From positions 124,001 to 188,000 of the forward strand of contig QEYB01000715.1 in the NCBI GenBank assembly GCA_017562135.1: a stretch of 64,000 nucleotides of DNA, written 5' to 3'. Under the pieces are notes generated by a model. The model made no database searches, was not told the origin of the DNA, and saw only the letters and a program-made list of their open reading frames with translations. The DNA comes from Dipylidium caninum (Eukaryota; Platyhelminthes; Cestoda; Cyclophyllidea; Dipylidiidae). Numbering within the stretch: position 1 is the first letter of the stretch; each line of letters begins with the position of its first letter. Position numbers and translations under genes: made by a program. Of this stretch, positions 13,301-26,500 are shown one piece after another.

Positions 13301-14471
13301 TTGATAATATTAATAGATTATGCCTATGATGAAGTTTCAACCATTCAGAGAGCTTTTTCGCTATTCTCTTCACACAGTCAGGTCACTTCTCCGATGGTCC
13401 ATCAAGTCTGTTCAACCAATTTATCAACCTCTTCAAGCTCATCGAAATCCTTATGCCTCGATTCGCCCAATACTTGCGTATGTTTGAGTCTTTTTCTATT
13501 ACTTGTTTTTTTAACTAATTTCTTATTTTCCACGGGCTAACGGTGTTTTATTTATTGTTTTCATCCTTTTTGTTATAGGAGAAAAGGAAGCAACGTCAAT
13601 GAGCTTCTGTTTTAAATGGTTCCTCATAATATTTAAGCGGGAATTCTCCTATGATGATATCAAGATACTTTGGGAGGTCAGTCTTAATTTACCCAACTTC
13701 ATTTGAGTAGGCTATTATTGCCTTTTATTCAGGTCGGGTCAGTTTATCACTATATGTTGGATATGTTAAATGAAGGGTCACAAAAATCTTGTATACTCCC
13801 TTCCCAATTCCTTTTAGACTCTGTACAGCGGCGCCGCCCCGAAGAACTTTCAACTGCTTATAGCAGTCGCAATTTTCGATGCTGAGGCGGACACCATAAT
13901 GCGGAGTTGCTCAGACATCAGTCAAATACTTAAGGTAACCTGGAAGAGCACACAACTCCTTTAGTTCTCAGGTGTCTGTTACAAAATTTTTCATCATTTG
14001 ATCTTCCCAACCCCTTATTTGTGTATTACCCCTCAAATTAATTTGATCTTTATTGAAGTGGTGAATTCAACAATTTCTCATCTATTTTTATCATAGATTT
14101 CCATCCATTTTTTTTTTCATTTCTTTCAACAAATCTAGTATATCAATGGCCTAAGTGAGAAGATAAACCTACAGAACGTGTTGAGCCGCGCTCAAGGAAT
14201 TTATAACCAGTTGCTAGAAGTGAAAGACCGCCTGCCGAATGAAGTGGCCATCTGTCTCGGTTTTACGTCACCAGCCACCGATTCTGGTGATGGCTGTCAC
14301 ACTAATGTCAACTATAGTGACTTAATTTCTGTGGCAGATACTTGTGAATTCAGCCTCGAAACTGCCGCCGTAGCTTCCCCTCCCCTCTCCTCACTTTCCG
14401 GCCTGGAGACTGGTGAAGACGCACTCACTGCGGATCAGCATTGCGTCGAATCCGTCACGGACGCCTGGTAA
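10337..14471 (+). CDS. TBC1D15: TBC1D15/17-type Rab GTPase-activating protein (N-terminus missing)
   Basis: TBC proteins stimulate GTP hydrolysis on Rab GTPases; this family acts on Rab7-type endosomal and mitochondrial Rabs. Twelve exons were chained: 10337-10574, 10722-10789, 10914-11322, 11735-11838, 11947-12041, 12117-12233, 12894-12994, 13378-13477, 13579-13676, 13818-13934 and 14139-14471, plus an unlocated 5' exon. From 10914 on, all phases agree. The N-terminal domain has GPFEFTRGGSRQF, like the TBC1D15 family domain. The TBC domain runs from GIEPGLRSTVWKYLFGYF and holds the catalytic arginine motif IEKDTSR and the glutamine motif YFQGMNDLL, followed by EDAFWCF and AAPKNFQLLIAVAIF. 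The tail is Ser and Thr rich. The small exon at 10722 is the least certain: its length does not quite fit the flanking phases. Confidence 0.9.
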
Positions 14472-15266
14472 CAGTAACCTTCATAGCCATCCAGCTTTCC
14501 CAACTCTGCGTGTACATAAATGCATAATTATAAGCTTTACATCCTTTTCATCTCCGGACTCGACATTCTCCGGCACCCATCATTAATATCATTTACGTAG
14601 TCATTATAGATATTTGGATTTTGCCCTCCCAATTGTCATCAGCGATATTTGCCAAATTACAAAACATCTCCCAATTAAGTCACTTCTCCGTCGTTGGCAC
14701 AATAAAATCCAGTTTTGATTGTGGTCCGATGTGCAGGCTATAGCTACTTATAGACGCCTAGTAGATAATATAGGCCTGATTGACACGAATGCGATGTTAT
14801 CCTGTCTAATGACAGTTTTGCATAGAAGTCATAGTTAAGTGCCATCACAGGTTATCTCAATTAGAAGCACCTGATGCTGTGTTGTAGGGCTCCGAGTAGT
14901 GCAAAACCCGGATTCTCGTGGTACCAGTCAAATGTGTATATGACAACAAAAATGTGATCTACAAGCCAGCACGTATACATGTGTATATGCATATATGCAT
15001 GTAGAAGCCGTATGGATCAGGGCTCTTTTTTCCAAGGATTGAGGATGCGAAGTCCTTGATTTTCAAGAGATCGAGGCTCAGTAGCTATCAGTATGATAAG
15101 GGAGGGAGGTAGTTTAACCCTGAATAAGTCGCATCCGCAATGAATCGCGCATTTCGGATACTAAATTTTTCCTTATGTGCTTTCATAACAGTATTTTAGT
15201 CTGCACAGAAGTGATTCTCTTCATGCGGATACGGACGCAATTTTAATTGAATGGTTTCCTGTTTAT

Positions 15267-15449
15267 AGCCTGCTAACTCGACCCTATCGGCTCGTCACTT
15301 CCCGTTTGTCCACCCAATTTCGACTTGATAGGGCAGCCTCGGATGTCACCAAAGAGGTCAAGAAGCGGGTAAACTTGCGGCATCGCGACAAGTGTGATAA
15401 ACTCACAGAATACGATAGACTTGCATTGTTACCTGTGCTTGCCGCCATG
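15267..15449 (+). CDS. possible orphan exon, product unknown
   Basis: After an acceptor-like GTTTATAG, a plus-strand frame opens with LLTRPYRLVTSRLSTQFRLD and continues through KEVKKRVNLRHRDKCDKLTEYDRLALLPVLAAM to a GTTAGG donor. The composition is basic, helical and protein-like, and this frame is better than its neighbours. No flanking exon could be tied to it and no family was recognised. It may be an exon of a gene lying between the convergent TBC and syntenin genes, or chance. Confidence 0.3.
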
Positions 15450-18067
15450 GTTAGGGTCTTTTACGCGGTTTTAACATATCGGAATTTCCAATGGTTGTGC
15501 GGGTTTCTGAGTGTGTAGAACTTTCGCACTGGCTACGGTTTTTCGTCAGTGTTCTCAGCAGGGGGGCTGGTATTAACAACAGACATGCATGTTGGATGTT
15601 GCCCGCCGGTGGACATGAATGATGACTTCTTTCTGGCATTATGGAACTATGATTTCTATTTTACGAGCCGATCCCTAAGCCACCCAGTCCAGTACACATT
15701 TTCGTCAGACTTTATTTTCACAAGGGAGCGCAAACGAATACTTAAGTTTTCATTGTTACGACATGCAGATTTTCGGTATTTAGAGGCGCGGATTGTTGAA
15801 TGGGGTGCGTGTAATGCACGCAATGACGTATTTGTTATTTTCCGTTAACGATTTGTACTTGTTCCCTTCTGGAATCTCCCAATGTAGGCGAAACAATACG
15901 TCTACTTGCGAAGTCCATGTTTAACCCTGCGTCAGCTCTTAGACACAATCAAATTATGACGGAGTTGGCAGACTCGAATTTTCGTTTGCTGGTGTGTGCG
16001 TGGGCTGGCTTACACTCAGTACGTACACACTACGATTTATTCACGTGGTCTTCACAGAACTGCTTACGCAAATGGGACGCGTCTGCGGGAGAGCTCTAAC
16101 CCGCTGTTATCACGCTTAGACGGGGAAGTATATAGAAGATCAGCTTTGTTCTCCTCATCGTATAAGACTTCCCGGGAACATATTTAACCGAAAGGGAAGT
16201 CGGAAAAGAACCATCTCATCGCAGTCCTGGAATTGTTTATCCGCGCATAAGATTTGACGACTGGAATTCGGTAATATGTTTAGCGTGGGCGAAAGAGCCG
16301 CCCTTAACACTTGACGCAACGAATACCTTTTCCATAAATTAGTACGATGGATATAAATTGAGCAAAGATTGATGTTTAGTGTTGTGTTTGGGCGCATAAC
16401 GATGTATTTTCGGGTTGGACAGGGAATGTTGCGGCACTGCACTGGCTATAGCTACGCCACATGACATTGAAACACTGGAGTCGGTAATTGATGGGCCCTG
16501 GCGGCACTGCAAGAAAAGAGGCCCAAACCCTTTGTTCGGGGCGTAAAAAGTACAGTTTGGTAAACTCCTCTGCCTCCCTTCTCCCTAAACAGACCGTTCT
16601 TCTCACCAAGTGTTGCATTGTTTGATGGAAGGCTGCAATTTAAGAACTCCGAAAGGATTAGAGCCGGCTCTTTAAAAAGCGAAATGCGATGGTCTGAAAA
16701 GTGTTCACACATTGTTTGCTCTCGTGACATGAAGTTAACACCTTTGTGTGTCCATGGTCCACTTTGACAATGATATACGCTGTGTAGTTAACGCTAGCAT
16801 ATGTGATGAAATTCAACTTCTGTTTCCAAATATTAGAAATAAGTGTAATTAGGAGTAGTTTTAAGACAAAATTGTGGTGCCATTGGGGGAGTGTAAGATG
16901 TCAGTAGTGAATTCGAGTCGCTCTTAAAGACGGGTGCTCCCTCGCTTATCTCATACGCATAAACCAGTTCATGTAAATATCAGCTCAGAAAATCACTTCT
17001 GCATCGGAAATGGAGAAGGAATCCAGAAATTCATGTCAAAGTCTGGTCCTCCAAAAAACTGCCTATTACATTACCGACCTTGGCAACGCGTAGCGATTTC
17101 GTGTAGTAATTTGTATTGCGCTACGTCAGGTACATAAGACTTCAAATATGTTATCTATAGACCTAACTAAGGAGTTTACATCATAATGCCAGGGAAGAAA
17201 ATTTGTATTGCAACGGTTGATAAATCGGACCAAGTATTTCATTTCTGTCTTCCATTCGACATTTGAATGAGTTCTAAATGTAAAAGCACAACAGTAGGAA
17301 AGGTAACATGATTAAATTCACATAAAGTTATAGTTAAAATCAACTCCAGCAGCACGAAGGGGAATACTTGGACGGTAATATGGATTATTGGAATTGTTTA
17401 TCCGCTATCGAAGTGTCACCATGACATCCCACGAGTCCACTGCGATGTCACACATGTGGCGTCGCACCCAAACCTGTGATCACGATGGGTCCTAGCTCAA
17501 CCCACACAATCGAGCGTCTGATTGTGCGCCTTAACGTCAGACAATACACGAAGTGGCACAAAAGCAACTGTGCACACTTAAGTCCCGGGTTTGCCCGCGT
17601 AACCCCCACAAATTTCTCGTCACAAACCTTAACCATTTCTACTAACAGAGGTGCCTTTGAAAACCGAAGCCAGTTCATGGAAGAGAACCACCCCCAGCGA
17701 TAGCACGATGTAGTGCTGAGGTCTTCATAGCTCACCACCCTCTATCCCAGCCGTCAGTTTAATATTAACAAAAAGTTACAGCCCAGCAACAGAGCACGAG
17801 TAGAGCGCAGACGCCCCCCCCCATGTAATTTACATTCCAAAGAAAACAACAAAAAACCAAATGTAGTTGTGATAAACAATATACTCTGAAATGGGCGTTT
17901 AAGGGGTATTTCGTCGATACCACAAAGAATCACAACGGTAAAATAATCTTGATAAGTGTGGTGAAAAAAAGTGCTACCAGGAAAACATAAACAAATTTCG
18001 ACCGATGTATTAAAATATGGCAAATGTTGGTTAAAAGGTGAAAAGATATGAGAACGAAAAAAAGATT
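15450..18067. other. no gene supported
   Basis: Several open frames of 60-100 codons appear here on both strands, often overlapping one another (for example at 17.45-17.74 kb), but none has splice sites, a start context or a recognisable motif. I read the stretch as intergenic, possibly with old repeat remnants. Confidence 0.35.
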
Positions 18068-19125
18068 TTACACCACGGGTTCGGAACGGTCCATATTTTT
18101 TAGCAGCTTTCTGCCAAGTCTAAAAAACAGAGAGATCTTATGAGTATCTAGATGAACTAAGAATCAGTAAGTTGTGGTATATACGAAACAATCTTAGCGT
18201 TAAAACATCAGAAAGTACATGGTTTCGGCTTACTTTTTGGAAAGATGATCAAAATAAAATCCGGGAATAAGCGTCACTTTAACAGTCTGGCCAGAGACCT
18301 TGATAAGTTCACGAATATCCTTATCGTGGATGCCCAGCACATTAATTCCATTCACCTCAACCAACTGGCTATTGATGAGTACACCATTCCTAGCAGCACT
18401 AGAATCCTTGACAATGGCTTCAATACTTCCATTTTTTATTAGAATCCCCAAGCCCCCCAAGCTGTCCTTTGCCAACGTAACAACGCGCTCCAGAGGCCTA
18501 AACCAAAAAGAGCAAAAAAATAATGCTCCCCAATGGAGTAAATAACTTATCACGAGGAGAATCATAAGACTCACCGGTCACGAATAATTATAGTAACTAC
18601 AGATGAAGAATTTCTAATGAGATCCATTGCTTCTCTACCACTCAAACCGGTGGTATACTTGTCGTTTATTTTCAAGACTTGATCACCGAAGCGAAGACCA
18701 GCTGTAGCGGCCGGGGAACCAACTTCAACAAAGGTAACAAAGACACCACGGTCTTGAGAACGCAACTGAACGCCAATAAACCCTTTCTTATTCTTTGTGA
18801 TTGACAATTCTCGGACGCTTTGTGACACCTCGACAGGATCCTTGCATAATGCATTGTTCGAAACAGGCAGAACAACCGCAGTGCTTCCACTTGTGACTAT
18901 GGCGTCTGCATTAGGCTGGCTACCATAACAGGCGTTCCCGTATTCGTCGTAAGAGACTAAAGACAAATCCAAACCCAGAATTTCGTTTGCCAATAAATTG
19001 TAGTTCGCAGTACGGTCTGCAGAAAAGGAAGCCACCGGCGTACTCATAAGAGCGGCAGCTAGTTTATTCTGGGCATCCACTTCATTCCCTATCGTTAGGG
19101 CCTCTAGACTAGGATATAAGGGCAT
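18068..19125 (-). CDS. SDCBP: syntenin (syndecan-binding protein), two PDZ domains
   Basis: Syntenin is a cytosolic scaffold that links syndecans and other receptors to ALIX and exosome formation. Exons 18575-19125, 18234-18497 and 18068-18119 join in phase to 288 aa, close to the 298 of the human protein. The N-terminus MPLYPSL keeps the LYPxL motif through which syntenin binds ALIX. PDZ1 begins about residue 108 with a GFIGV carboxylate-binding loop; PDZ2 follows directly with GGLGILI. The tandem with almost no linker is typical. The last exon gives LLKNMDRSEPVV, matching the short C-terminal tail of the family. The gene is convergent with the TBC gene to its left. Confidence 0.95.
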
Positions 19126-22100
19126 CTAGAAGTGAAAACAATATTTGTGATATAAGATATGCAGAGGTGGAAGCATAAAAAACTGGAATCAGAAGCGGGG
19201 TGAAGAAACGATGCCAGAAAGATTAGAATGCTTCCTTGAAAAAAAATAGCAGACAATAATGGGTATGTGGTTGTAACTCACACTAACCGTGACAGCTCAC
19301 CGCTATGACAATCCCACAAAACGAGCGACGCGCGAGAGGTCGCGATGTTGATTTAAAGTGCAAGCCTTTTCATACACATTACTATGGTGTTTATTGCATC
19401 GGACCGAGGTACTTTCGAAATACTATGGCTCATAGTGGTCCATTTTTTGACTCATTGAAAGAACGCGCTGCGGGATTTCAATAAAAATTGTGATTGAATA
19501 AATCATAGAGCATAGCTTTGACATGCTAAAGAATTAAGCCTAGTTTAACTTACTAAAAAAAGCATACACACAATGCACAATTTGTTACCCTTGGATGAGC
19601 GCTGTTTGCGTTCCAACAAATGTGTCAACGCCTTGTTCATTTATTTGGACAATTGGTTTGGTCAGTCTGCCAAAGATGTTTGTTTTCTGGCGGTACTTTA
19701 TGGTACATTAAATATGTGATTTCGGGCGCCCACTGATGCACTCATCGTCAGGTTGTCCCTCATAAAATCCCTTCATATTTGATTGAGTGAACAGAAGTTT
19801 GGGCACTCTATGGAGTAATTTTTTAAGCGACCAAGGTTTTAGGAGCGTAGACTACAAGTATCCGAGCTTCATAACCAAGCATAAGCCTTTTTACACCAAA
19901 GAATTTGCTGCTTTATCGGATAAATTTAACTTTACTTGAGCTAAAACAAACAAAATTGGCTTTCCCAAAGTTAGTTAATTGAGTGTTAATTGAGAGGCTT
20001 GGACCGATAGAAAGACCAACCAGTTAATGCTTCACTCCACTGTGCAGTTTAATATTGGTGCTACAAGATCACTTGGTTGCCTCGAAACGGGTATTCCTGA
20101 GGGTACCTCTGACGTTAAACTATAGGTAAGGTCAGAAAGACCATAAAGTTAAACACCGAAATTCTTAGATGTTGATGATGGAATAATGTTAAGATTGGGG
20201 TTTCCGTAGGCTCCCGCCGTTGTACGATCACTGACAGAGGAAATTCGCCTGTAAAAGCTAAAGATTTTTACTATACAAGTCCCATTTTGGTGGACAAGCA
20301 TCAGAGGATAAAATTCTCATGATTAAGGTGCGAATAAAATGCCTGACCCAAGTTAGATGAGTTTATTGCAACACCCTCCCCATTCTCATCCTCGCATGCA
20401 ACAGCGTTGTCTAAGCGGCTGCGTGACTGAGAGACATCATCGAGCGGTCGCAATGAAAAAGTCGCTCGATGGATCACTCTGCGAATTGTTCTCATCTCAG
20501 ACTGCACTCCCAATGCCAACTACTCCGCCCTCCTGACCCATCAGTCTCAAATGTCCCACACGCCTTATGAGATAGTTTTAGTGACCTGACTAATTACGCT
20601 AGGAGAACGCCCATCTGTTTTCTGACTAAATCACACTGGCTATCACTGAAAACTTTGATAGAGAGTGCTTGAGCAAATTAAAAATTACTCACGAGGAGGG
20701 TCACTTGAGACTAGGGAAGAGGGTGGCAGTAAAGTAGGTGAAGATGATGCCCCAGGGCGTATGCATTAGAACATGGGAATTAAAATAATTGCTAAGCCTG
20801 CCTGACTCGCTCACTTATTATCGGTTATTCTACACAGCGTATTTTCGCGGGCCAGGCTGTGTCACCACTAAGTACTCAGGTTTGCCGCAAAGCGAGTGAC
20901 AGTGATGCTGTCAAATCCCTGAATCACGGCGGGTGATGGGTGGGTTTCACAAGCTTTAAGTATGTGGCTGATTTCGGCCTTTCTTATTTTGCCTGTGTTT
21001 TCTGAACACCAATGAATATGTTTGTACCCTAGGTGAGTATTTCGGGAAACCGCGCCAAAACACTCAGATATTTATGCCAGTAAAGGTAAAGAAAAGTGGG
21101 TGCACTGACTTAGCCACACCAATCTGCGGTCACTTCTTAATCGCAAAGAGAATTCCTTGGGCTTGTGAACCGGACAGTGGTTTGAGCCAATCTGGATTCT
21201 TCAACTTACTTCACTTTATTTCGTCCTAGTGAGCACTAATTCAATCTTTATCAGTTATAATCACACTGCTCCTCACCATGGTGAGGAGCGGGCTGGTCTT
21301 TTGATCTTACCGCGTTTAAAATATGTTTAACGTAAGCAGCTGTTAAGGATAAACTTGAGTCGCTAATGACTGTACATATATAATGTATGATAGGGATCAA
21401 ATAAATAAATCATGAAAAGAAAGCGTGCCATATTGTGCGGAGTACAAATTTAATGTGTGTAAGAATAAGCACGAGTGGGAGACGCAGAAGACTTCATCTA
21501 TTATCGAGACTCAGTTTCAGGTGACTCAGTCAGAAATGTCGTTTTCACAAAGCAAAAAAAACCATATTCTGAGGGTGTCGTCCACATGTTGATGAAAAAA
21601 TCCGGTCAACCTCCAAGCCATGCTGTCGGCATCTCCACCATAATACTCGACAGTCTTCCGACTTTTCCTTCACTTCATGATACTTCGCCTCATCATTGCA
21701 AAACATATTGTAATGAACATCAGGCAGAACTCTGAGGTTACGGACACGGCTCAAAGAACTTCTTGCCGAGTTAGTATGAGATTCCATCTGAAAACAGGGA
21801 AAACGAGGTACAATTGCGCGACGTAGGCTTTCTTCCATTATTTAGGCTCGTATTTGAAGGTCTAACATAATTTGGTCTACACAATTTCTCTCTACCCTCT
21901 TTTCTCTATCAGCGCCTGCAATCGAAAACAACTCGCCTCTGCGACCGACTCTTAGCGACCCTCCCGACCATGCGCACCGCTGCATCCGGCGCTTGACGCC
22001 GGGGGCGAGCAGGCGAACGAGCGCGCCACGCATAGGGACTTAACTGTCCGCCCTCTCTGTGATCTCCCCCGAGCCGAATGCGCTTTTGCTCTGAAGTCTT

Positions 22101-22783
22101 ATTCGAATATTCCAAGGCAATAAAACGCGCTCCTCCCGAGGTCTTTCTGCTCCCTAATCAGACAGTCTGTTTGAGAACACAATTTCACTAAAGTAGCTTC
22201 CCCACCTCGGCGCACGGGTGCGTCCTCCGCATTCGCCTCCTTCTATGGGAATCAGTAAGTCGAGCAAGACACTAGTTGATCTACTCAGATGCGGAGTTTA
22301 AATGGTGGGAAAGAGGCTTTAGACTCTCACATGTTTAACTCGCAATTTCAGACGCTTCCCACTGAGGAGGCACATTTAACGTTGGTTGCATGTACCAGTT
22401 TTGGCAGGCGATGGAAACACTGGAATGGTGGTCCCATTTCAAATATGATGTTCCACTGGCACAATGTTGTCGCCTTTGAGAGATTTATTTAAATTCGGAA
22501 AGTGGATTCAGGTGATATCATCAGAGAATGCTCTGTATTTTATGGGAATTGTGACCTCGCTGGATAAACACACATGTTTGGAGATCCTCAACGCCTCTTT
22601 TTCTCATAAGGTTTGCGCTGCACGGGAACCACTTGCGTGAGGATGAGACTGTCATCGGAGGATGCTGCCTTCCGTGCTCTGGCTACTTCCAGCAAGAACT
22701 AAAGCACTGACACCCGAAACGGCCGGTGCTCCTATGGCTTTTGCGTCCACTTGCGCGCGGAAACGAATGCAAAAAGTGAATCA

Positions 22784-22819
<36 letters not shown>

Positions 22820-23049
22820 TGGGAGAGCTGGGGAGAGAGAGCCGGAACGGGAGCGAGAGAGCTAGAGAACACCGCGTTTGCGAGTGTGCGCACGTGCTAG
22901 TATTTTGTCCGTTCGCCAATGGTCTGTGCTGGCCACTCAGGCACAGGCCAATGAAATTGAGGACCTTACTTCTTCGATGCACGCACGAATACGCACGCAG
23001 ACTCCCAACTCACTCTATCCTCTGATGGCACGCTAAGAGGTGATAATCA
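19126..23049. other. intergenic; CpG-rich in its right part
   Basis: The left part holds only short overlapping frames on both strands. From about 21.9 kb the base composition shifts to GC and CpG rich. The right end probably contains the promoter and untranslated leader of the membrane-protein gene that starts at 23050. Confidence 0.35.
22787..22816. repeat. (GT)n microsatellite
   Basis: Fifteen uninterrupted GT units, followed by a GA-rich tract with repeated GAGA. It lies about 230 bases upstream of the ATG at 23050, so probably in the promoter or leader of that gene. Confidence 0.95.
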
Positions 23050-23570
23050 GTGGAACCATCCATGGCGGAGGTGAAACAGTCCGCTTTCGCTCGACCCATT
23101 CTACCACTGATGGGGGAGACACGGACCCCAGACATTTGCACTTTTTCCCCTAATTCCATGCTTGTTCATGCCCCAGGTGGAGCGTTGGATCTATCTCTCT
23201 ATGACTACCATCCAAAATCCCAGCAAATGCAATTGGGTTCAAGTCAACAAGCTACTTCGGAGGACATGCAGGAGGCACCGACCGGCCACCCACAGCAGCA
23301 GGATTCACAACAGATCCTCGCAGCAGCCCCTAGTGCTGGAGGAAAAAAGAAGATGAGATTCAAGGGGCCACGAAGGAGCAGTTGGTTGGAGAGGTTGGTT
23401 ACCGTGATGGAGGACAGGCGGATAATGGAGGGCAGTGAGGATGCACACCAGCTGGAAGACATAAAAATGCCACGACTAAGGAATGTCCTCAACATCATTT
23501 TCATCACGGCGGGCATGTGCTTCCTGCTAGCTGTTGTCATTGTCATCCTCTACACGACTTTTGCTGGGTA
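23050..23570 (+). CDS. first coding exon of an unrecognised single-pass membrane protein
   Basis: The exon opens with MEPSMAEV and runs 173 codons to a GCTGG|GTAAGTG donor. Residues 1-145 are hydrophilic: a proline-rich start, a Gln-rich middle (QQQDSQQ), and a basic patch (GGKKKMRFKGPRRSSW). Residues about 149-171 (VLNIIFITAGMCFLLAVVIVILY) form one clear membrane segment. With a basic, uncharged-start cytosolic side this predicts a type II topology, with the rest of the protein outside the cell. A candidate second exon at 26932-27000, after CCCTGGAG, continues in phase (LPQYPKGILAVVTVHPSVPKGPTSFQ) to a GTAATT donor, with an intron of about 3.4 kb. I do not recognise the family. Confidence 0.7.
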
Positions 23571-26500
23571 AGTGCTCACTGTGAGTGCGCAGTTGACATA
23601 ATGCCGGGTGTGGGAGGGCGCCGATTCCCCATCGTTCCCCGCTTTCTTCTGCGCCGAGCCGAAAGAATGAATACCTTCACCAGTGCTTTTTAACCTTGTT
23701 TATTCAATGAAATAGGGCTCGTCAGCTAATTTTTATTTTTAAGACCGCATTAACGATGGGTATTGATCTCAGAAAACCTTTTTCTACTCAAAAAGCATAG
23801 CTTGACCTGAGAACATGCTTGTTTACCCCTGCCTCTGCCGTGTCACTTGTTACCGTCCTCGTTCGCGTGCCCCTCAAGAAAATACATAAGAATTATTAAA
23901 CCGCGCCATTGCGTTTCCGTCGGATGAACCTAACTGTAATTTAAATACCAATAACTTTTTATACCAATTTGGTTTACAGCGGTGACACTGACTACTTTCT
24001 TCAGAGGTATAGTGGAAGTTTGCATCCGAAATATTTGGAAACATTGTTGGAAAATCGAAGGAGGTAGTTTCGACTTCTCTTTGTCTAATTGACAATTCGT
24101 ATACCATCATTTATGGCCACGGAGATTTTTCGTGTGTGTGAACAAAGGTGACGTTTCTCGGCCTCGTGACGAACAAACTAAACCTTGCGGCCTGTTCAAT
24201 GCCGAGAGCTTAAACCCAGCGTAAAGTTCAGAATCCTTCATTGAAGTAACTTGAGAAAACAGCATTTTCCAGTATCTCTTTGGCACCCCACGCTGTTTGA
24301 ACGCTTCGTTGGCATCCAGCCCGTGACGGCCCGATCGCCCGCATGTCACCGCCCCATGAAGTGCTTCCTGTGCAGAAAGCCTCCTCAGCATTTTAAGAGG
24401 GCTGCTTTGAGGCGGAAAAGTTCAAATTTACGACTTATTTATGCTTCCATTAGTACACAAAATGCCAGCGGACGCCTGCGGGGGAGAGAATCCGTGTGCC
24501 GACGGGAAGGGAAAAAGTCCCGCGTCCGGACTAAGTCACAGTTAAAAAAGCGCCTCCCCAAATTGTCCCTCTCTCGTGGCAGGCAGACAGGCAGGCAGGC
24601 GGGCAAGCGCGTTGAGGCCTGCACCCTGTGGACTCCGCCGCCGAGCATGCAATCGGCAGCAGAGTCGTCGGCATTGTGGGTGGTGACAAGACTCGTAGGG
24701 GCGCGCGATGCGGCGCTGAGGGATGCGAGGTGGCAAGACTCGTTCACAGCTCATGAAGGCGAAATTACTTGAGCTGCTTCACTAAGGCTTACTGCTCTCA
24801 CATTTTCACCTGAAACTTTTGGGGCCTATTCAACTTCGCTAGCGTCAGACCACAAACAACTGAGCGTCCAAAGCACGTTGCATGCATAACGTTCGATGTC
24901 AAGATCGAGTTGCTCGAAATTGCAGTCAGGAAGCCGGAAGTAGTCACCTGCTCGCCTAAAAACTAACATTATTCTTCGAAAATACGCTTTTCCTAGCTCA
25001 CTCCTTCTCAACATATTTTCCTTTTTTATTATGAGACACTTGGGTAAAATTTGTGCGGGCTCCCACACTCTCATCCCGCTTTGATCCACCCACCGCCGGC
25101 TGGGTGCTTGGCTCTAATCCAACAATAAAAGACGGCTTTACAGATTTTTATCCACGCCTAAATGCCTGCGTGATGTTAGCAGTCAGCTTGTGGGCAAGGA
25201 TTTTTGTGGAGAAGATTTGCAAATTCCCAAGTTTTCACGGCACATCGTCCTTTGTCTAAGTTGGTCAGAAGTAAATGCATTCACAAAGTAATAACTTTGT
25301 CAAACGACTGCAATTGCGTCGGTCCCAATGTGTCTGAGCTCCATCCTGACCTTCGCACACCGCCTCTACTTCCAGCAAGCTACACGTAGTTGCAGTTTTT
25401 CAGCGGCAACAAAATTTGGTGCCCGCAGAATGGCTCGTAGGGCATGCGGACATTTCTGCCCGTACGTCGGACACACGTCTAGTCTTGAAGTCACTGCCCG
25501 GGACATGCGTTCACGAGTCCGTCCCGGGCGCGGGGTTCCAGCGCCTGCCACTGTGAACGGTGAGGGCAGCACGATCGCATAAGAAGCGGGGCGGCTCCAA
25601 CTAAACCTCGGTGATTATGAGAACCGCTCGAGCCGCGCATTCTCTCCCAAGCTTATTTTGTGTGAATAAGGCGCGTTGATGCAACAATTAGGCGAATCTC
25701 AGTCCCCCTAGTTGAAGATTTCATATGTCGCTTTGTCAAACAGGGGCGAGTGGCGTTTGTTAACTCAGCGCCCGGGGATGGCCAGGTGTGGGCAGCGAAC
25801 CGGTTTCAGAACTCCGAAAGGTGGCGGGGTTTTTTCAACAAAAAAGAGCCATCAATCGCTGCTGCTTCTTCGACCGATTCATTGGTTGGCCAAATGTCAA
25901 AATCCATGGTTTTAACGACATCCAACATAAATTTCATATTTCTTATCTTGCTCGCCGCTTATCGGAAAAATTTCCTAGACAGAGGGTGATATACGCTTGC
26001 CGAATGCCCGCGATGCTGATATCGGGTGTTCACAAGCGAAGGTTCCGTGGCGAAATCCTCGTGCAGCAAATCCTCTCCGTCATTACCAGTGACCAGCGCG
26101 TTACGCGTTTCTCCACACACTCTTCCCCACTTGTTAACAGAGCAAGTCCTCGACGTCGGGCTTTTGTCGATGTCACGGTAGAAAGAAGCGGCGTTTCGCA
26201 TCACAGGATATGCTCCCATAATTATTAAACGACCTTGACCCGAGGAGCGAAGAAGGGTGACTTTGACGCTGCGATTTGTGCAGAGTCGCCAGAATGCCGT
26301 TGTTCCGCGTAGCTGTTGGCTGAATTCAACTGCCACACATGGCGATTTATTCCTCGTTTCATACGCGCTTTCCACTGCTGACGCCAAGAGACAGTTCCAG
26401 AGCCCCCTCTCAGTGGACGCTAAGCGGCGACTGCGACGAATAAGCCAGCACTTTGGGTGTTACTTAGGTGTTCCAAATGCGCAGTTTGATGCAACAAGTG

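Noticed and set aside
17448..17738. 96-codon minus-strand ORF with an open antisense frame
   Set aside because: Open on both strands, no start context, no splice sites and no family resemblance.
22683..22982. Minus-strand ORF with a long Thr-His run
   Set aside because: The run is a translation of the GT microsatellite; no other support.
24251..24772. 173-codon plus-strand ORF
   Set aside because: Low-complexity basic composition in a CpG-rich region, overlapped by two open minus-strand frames; no exon signals.
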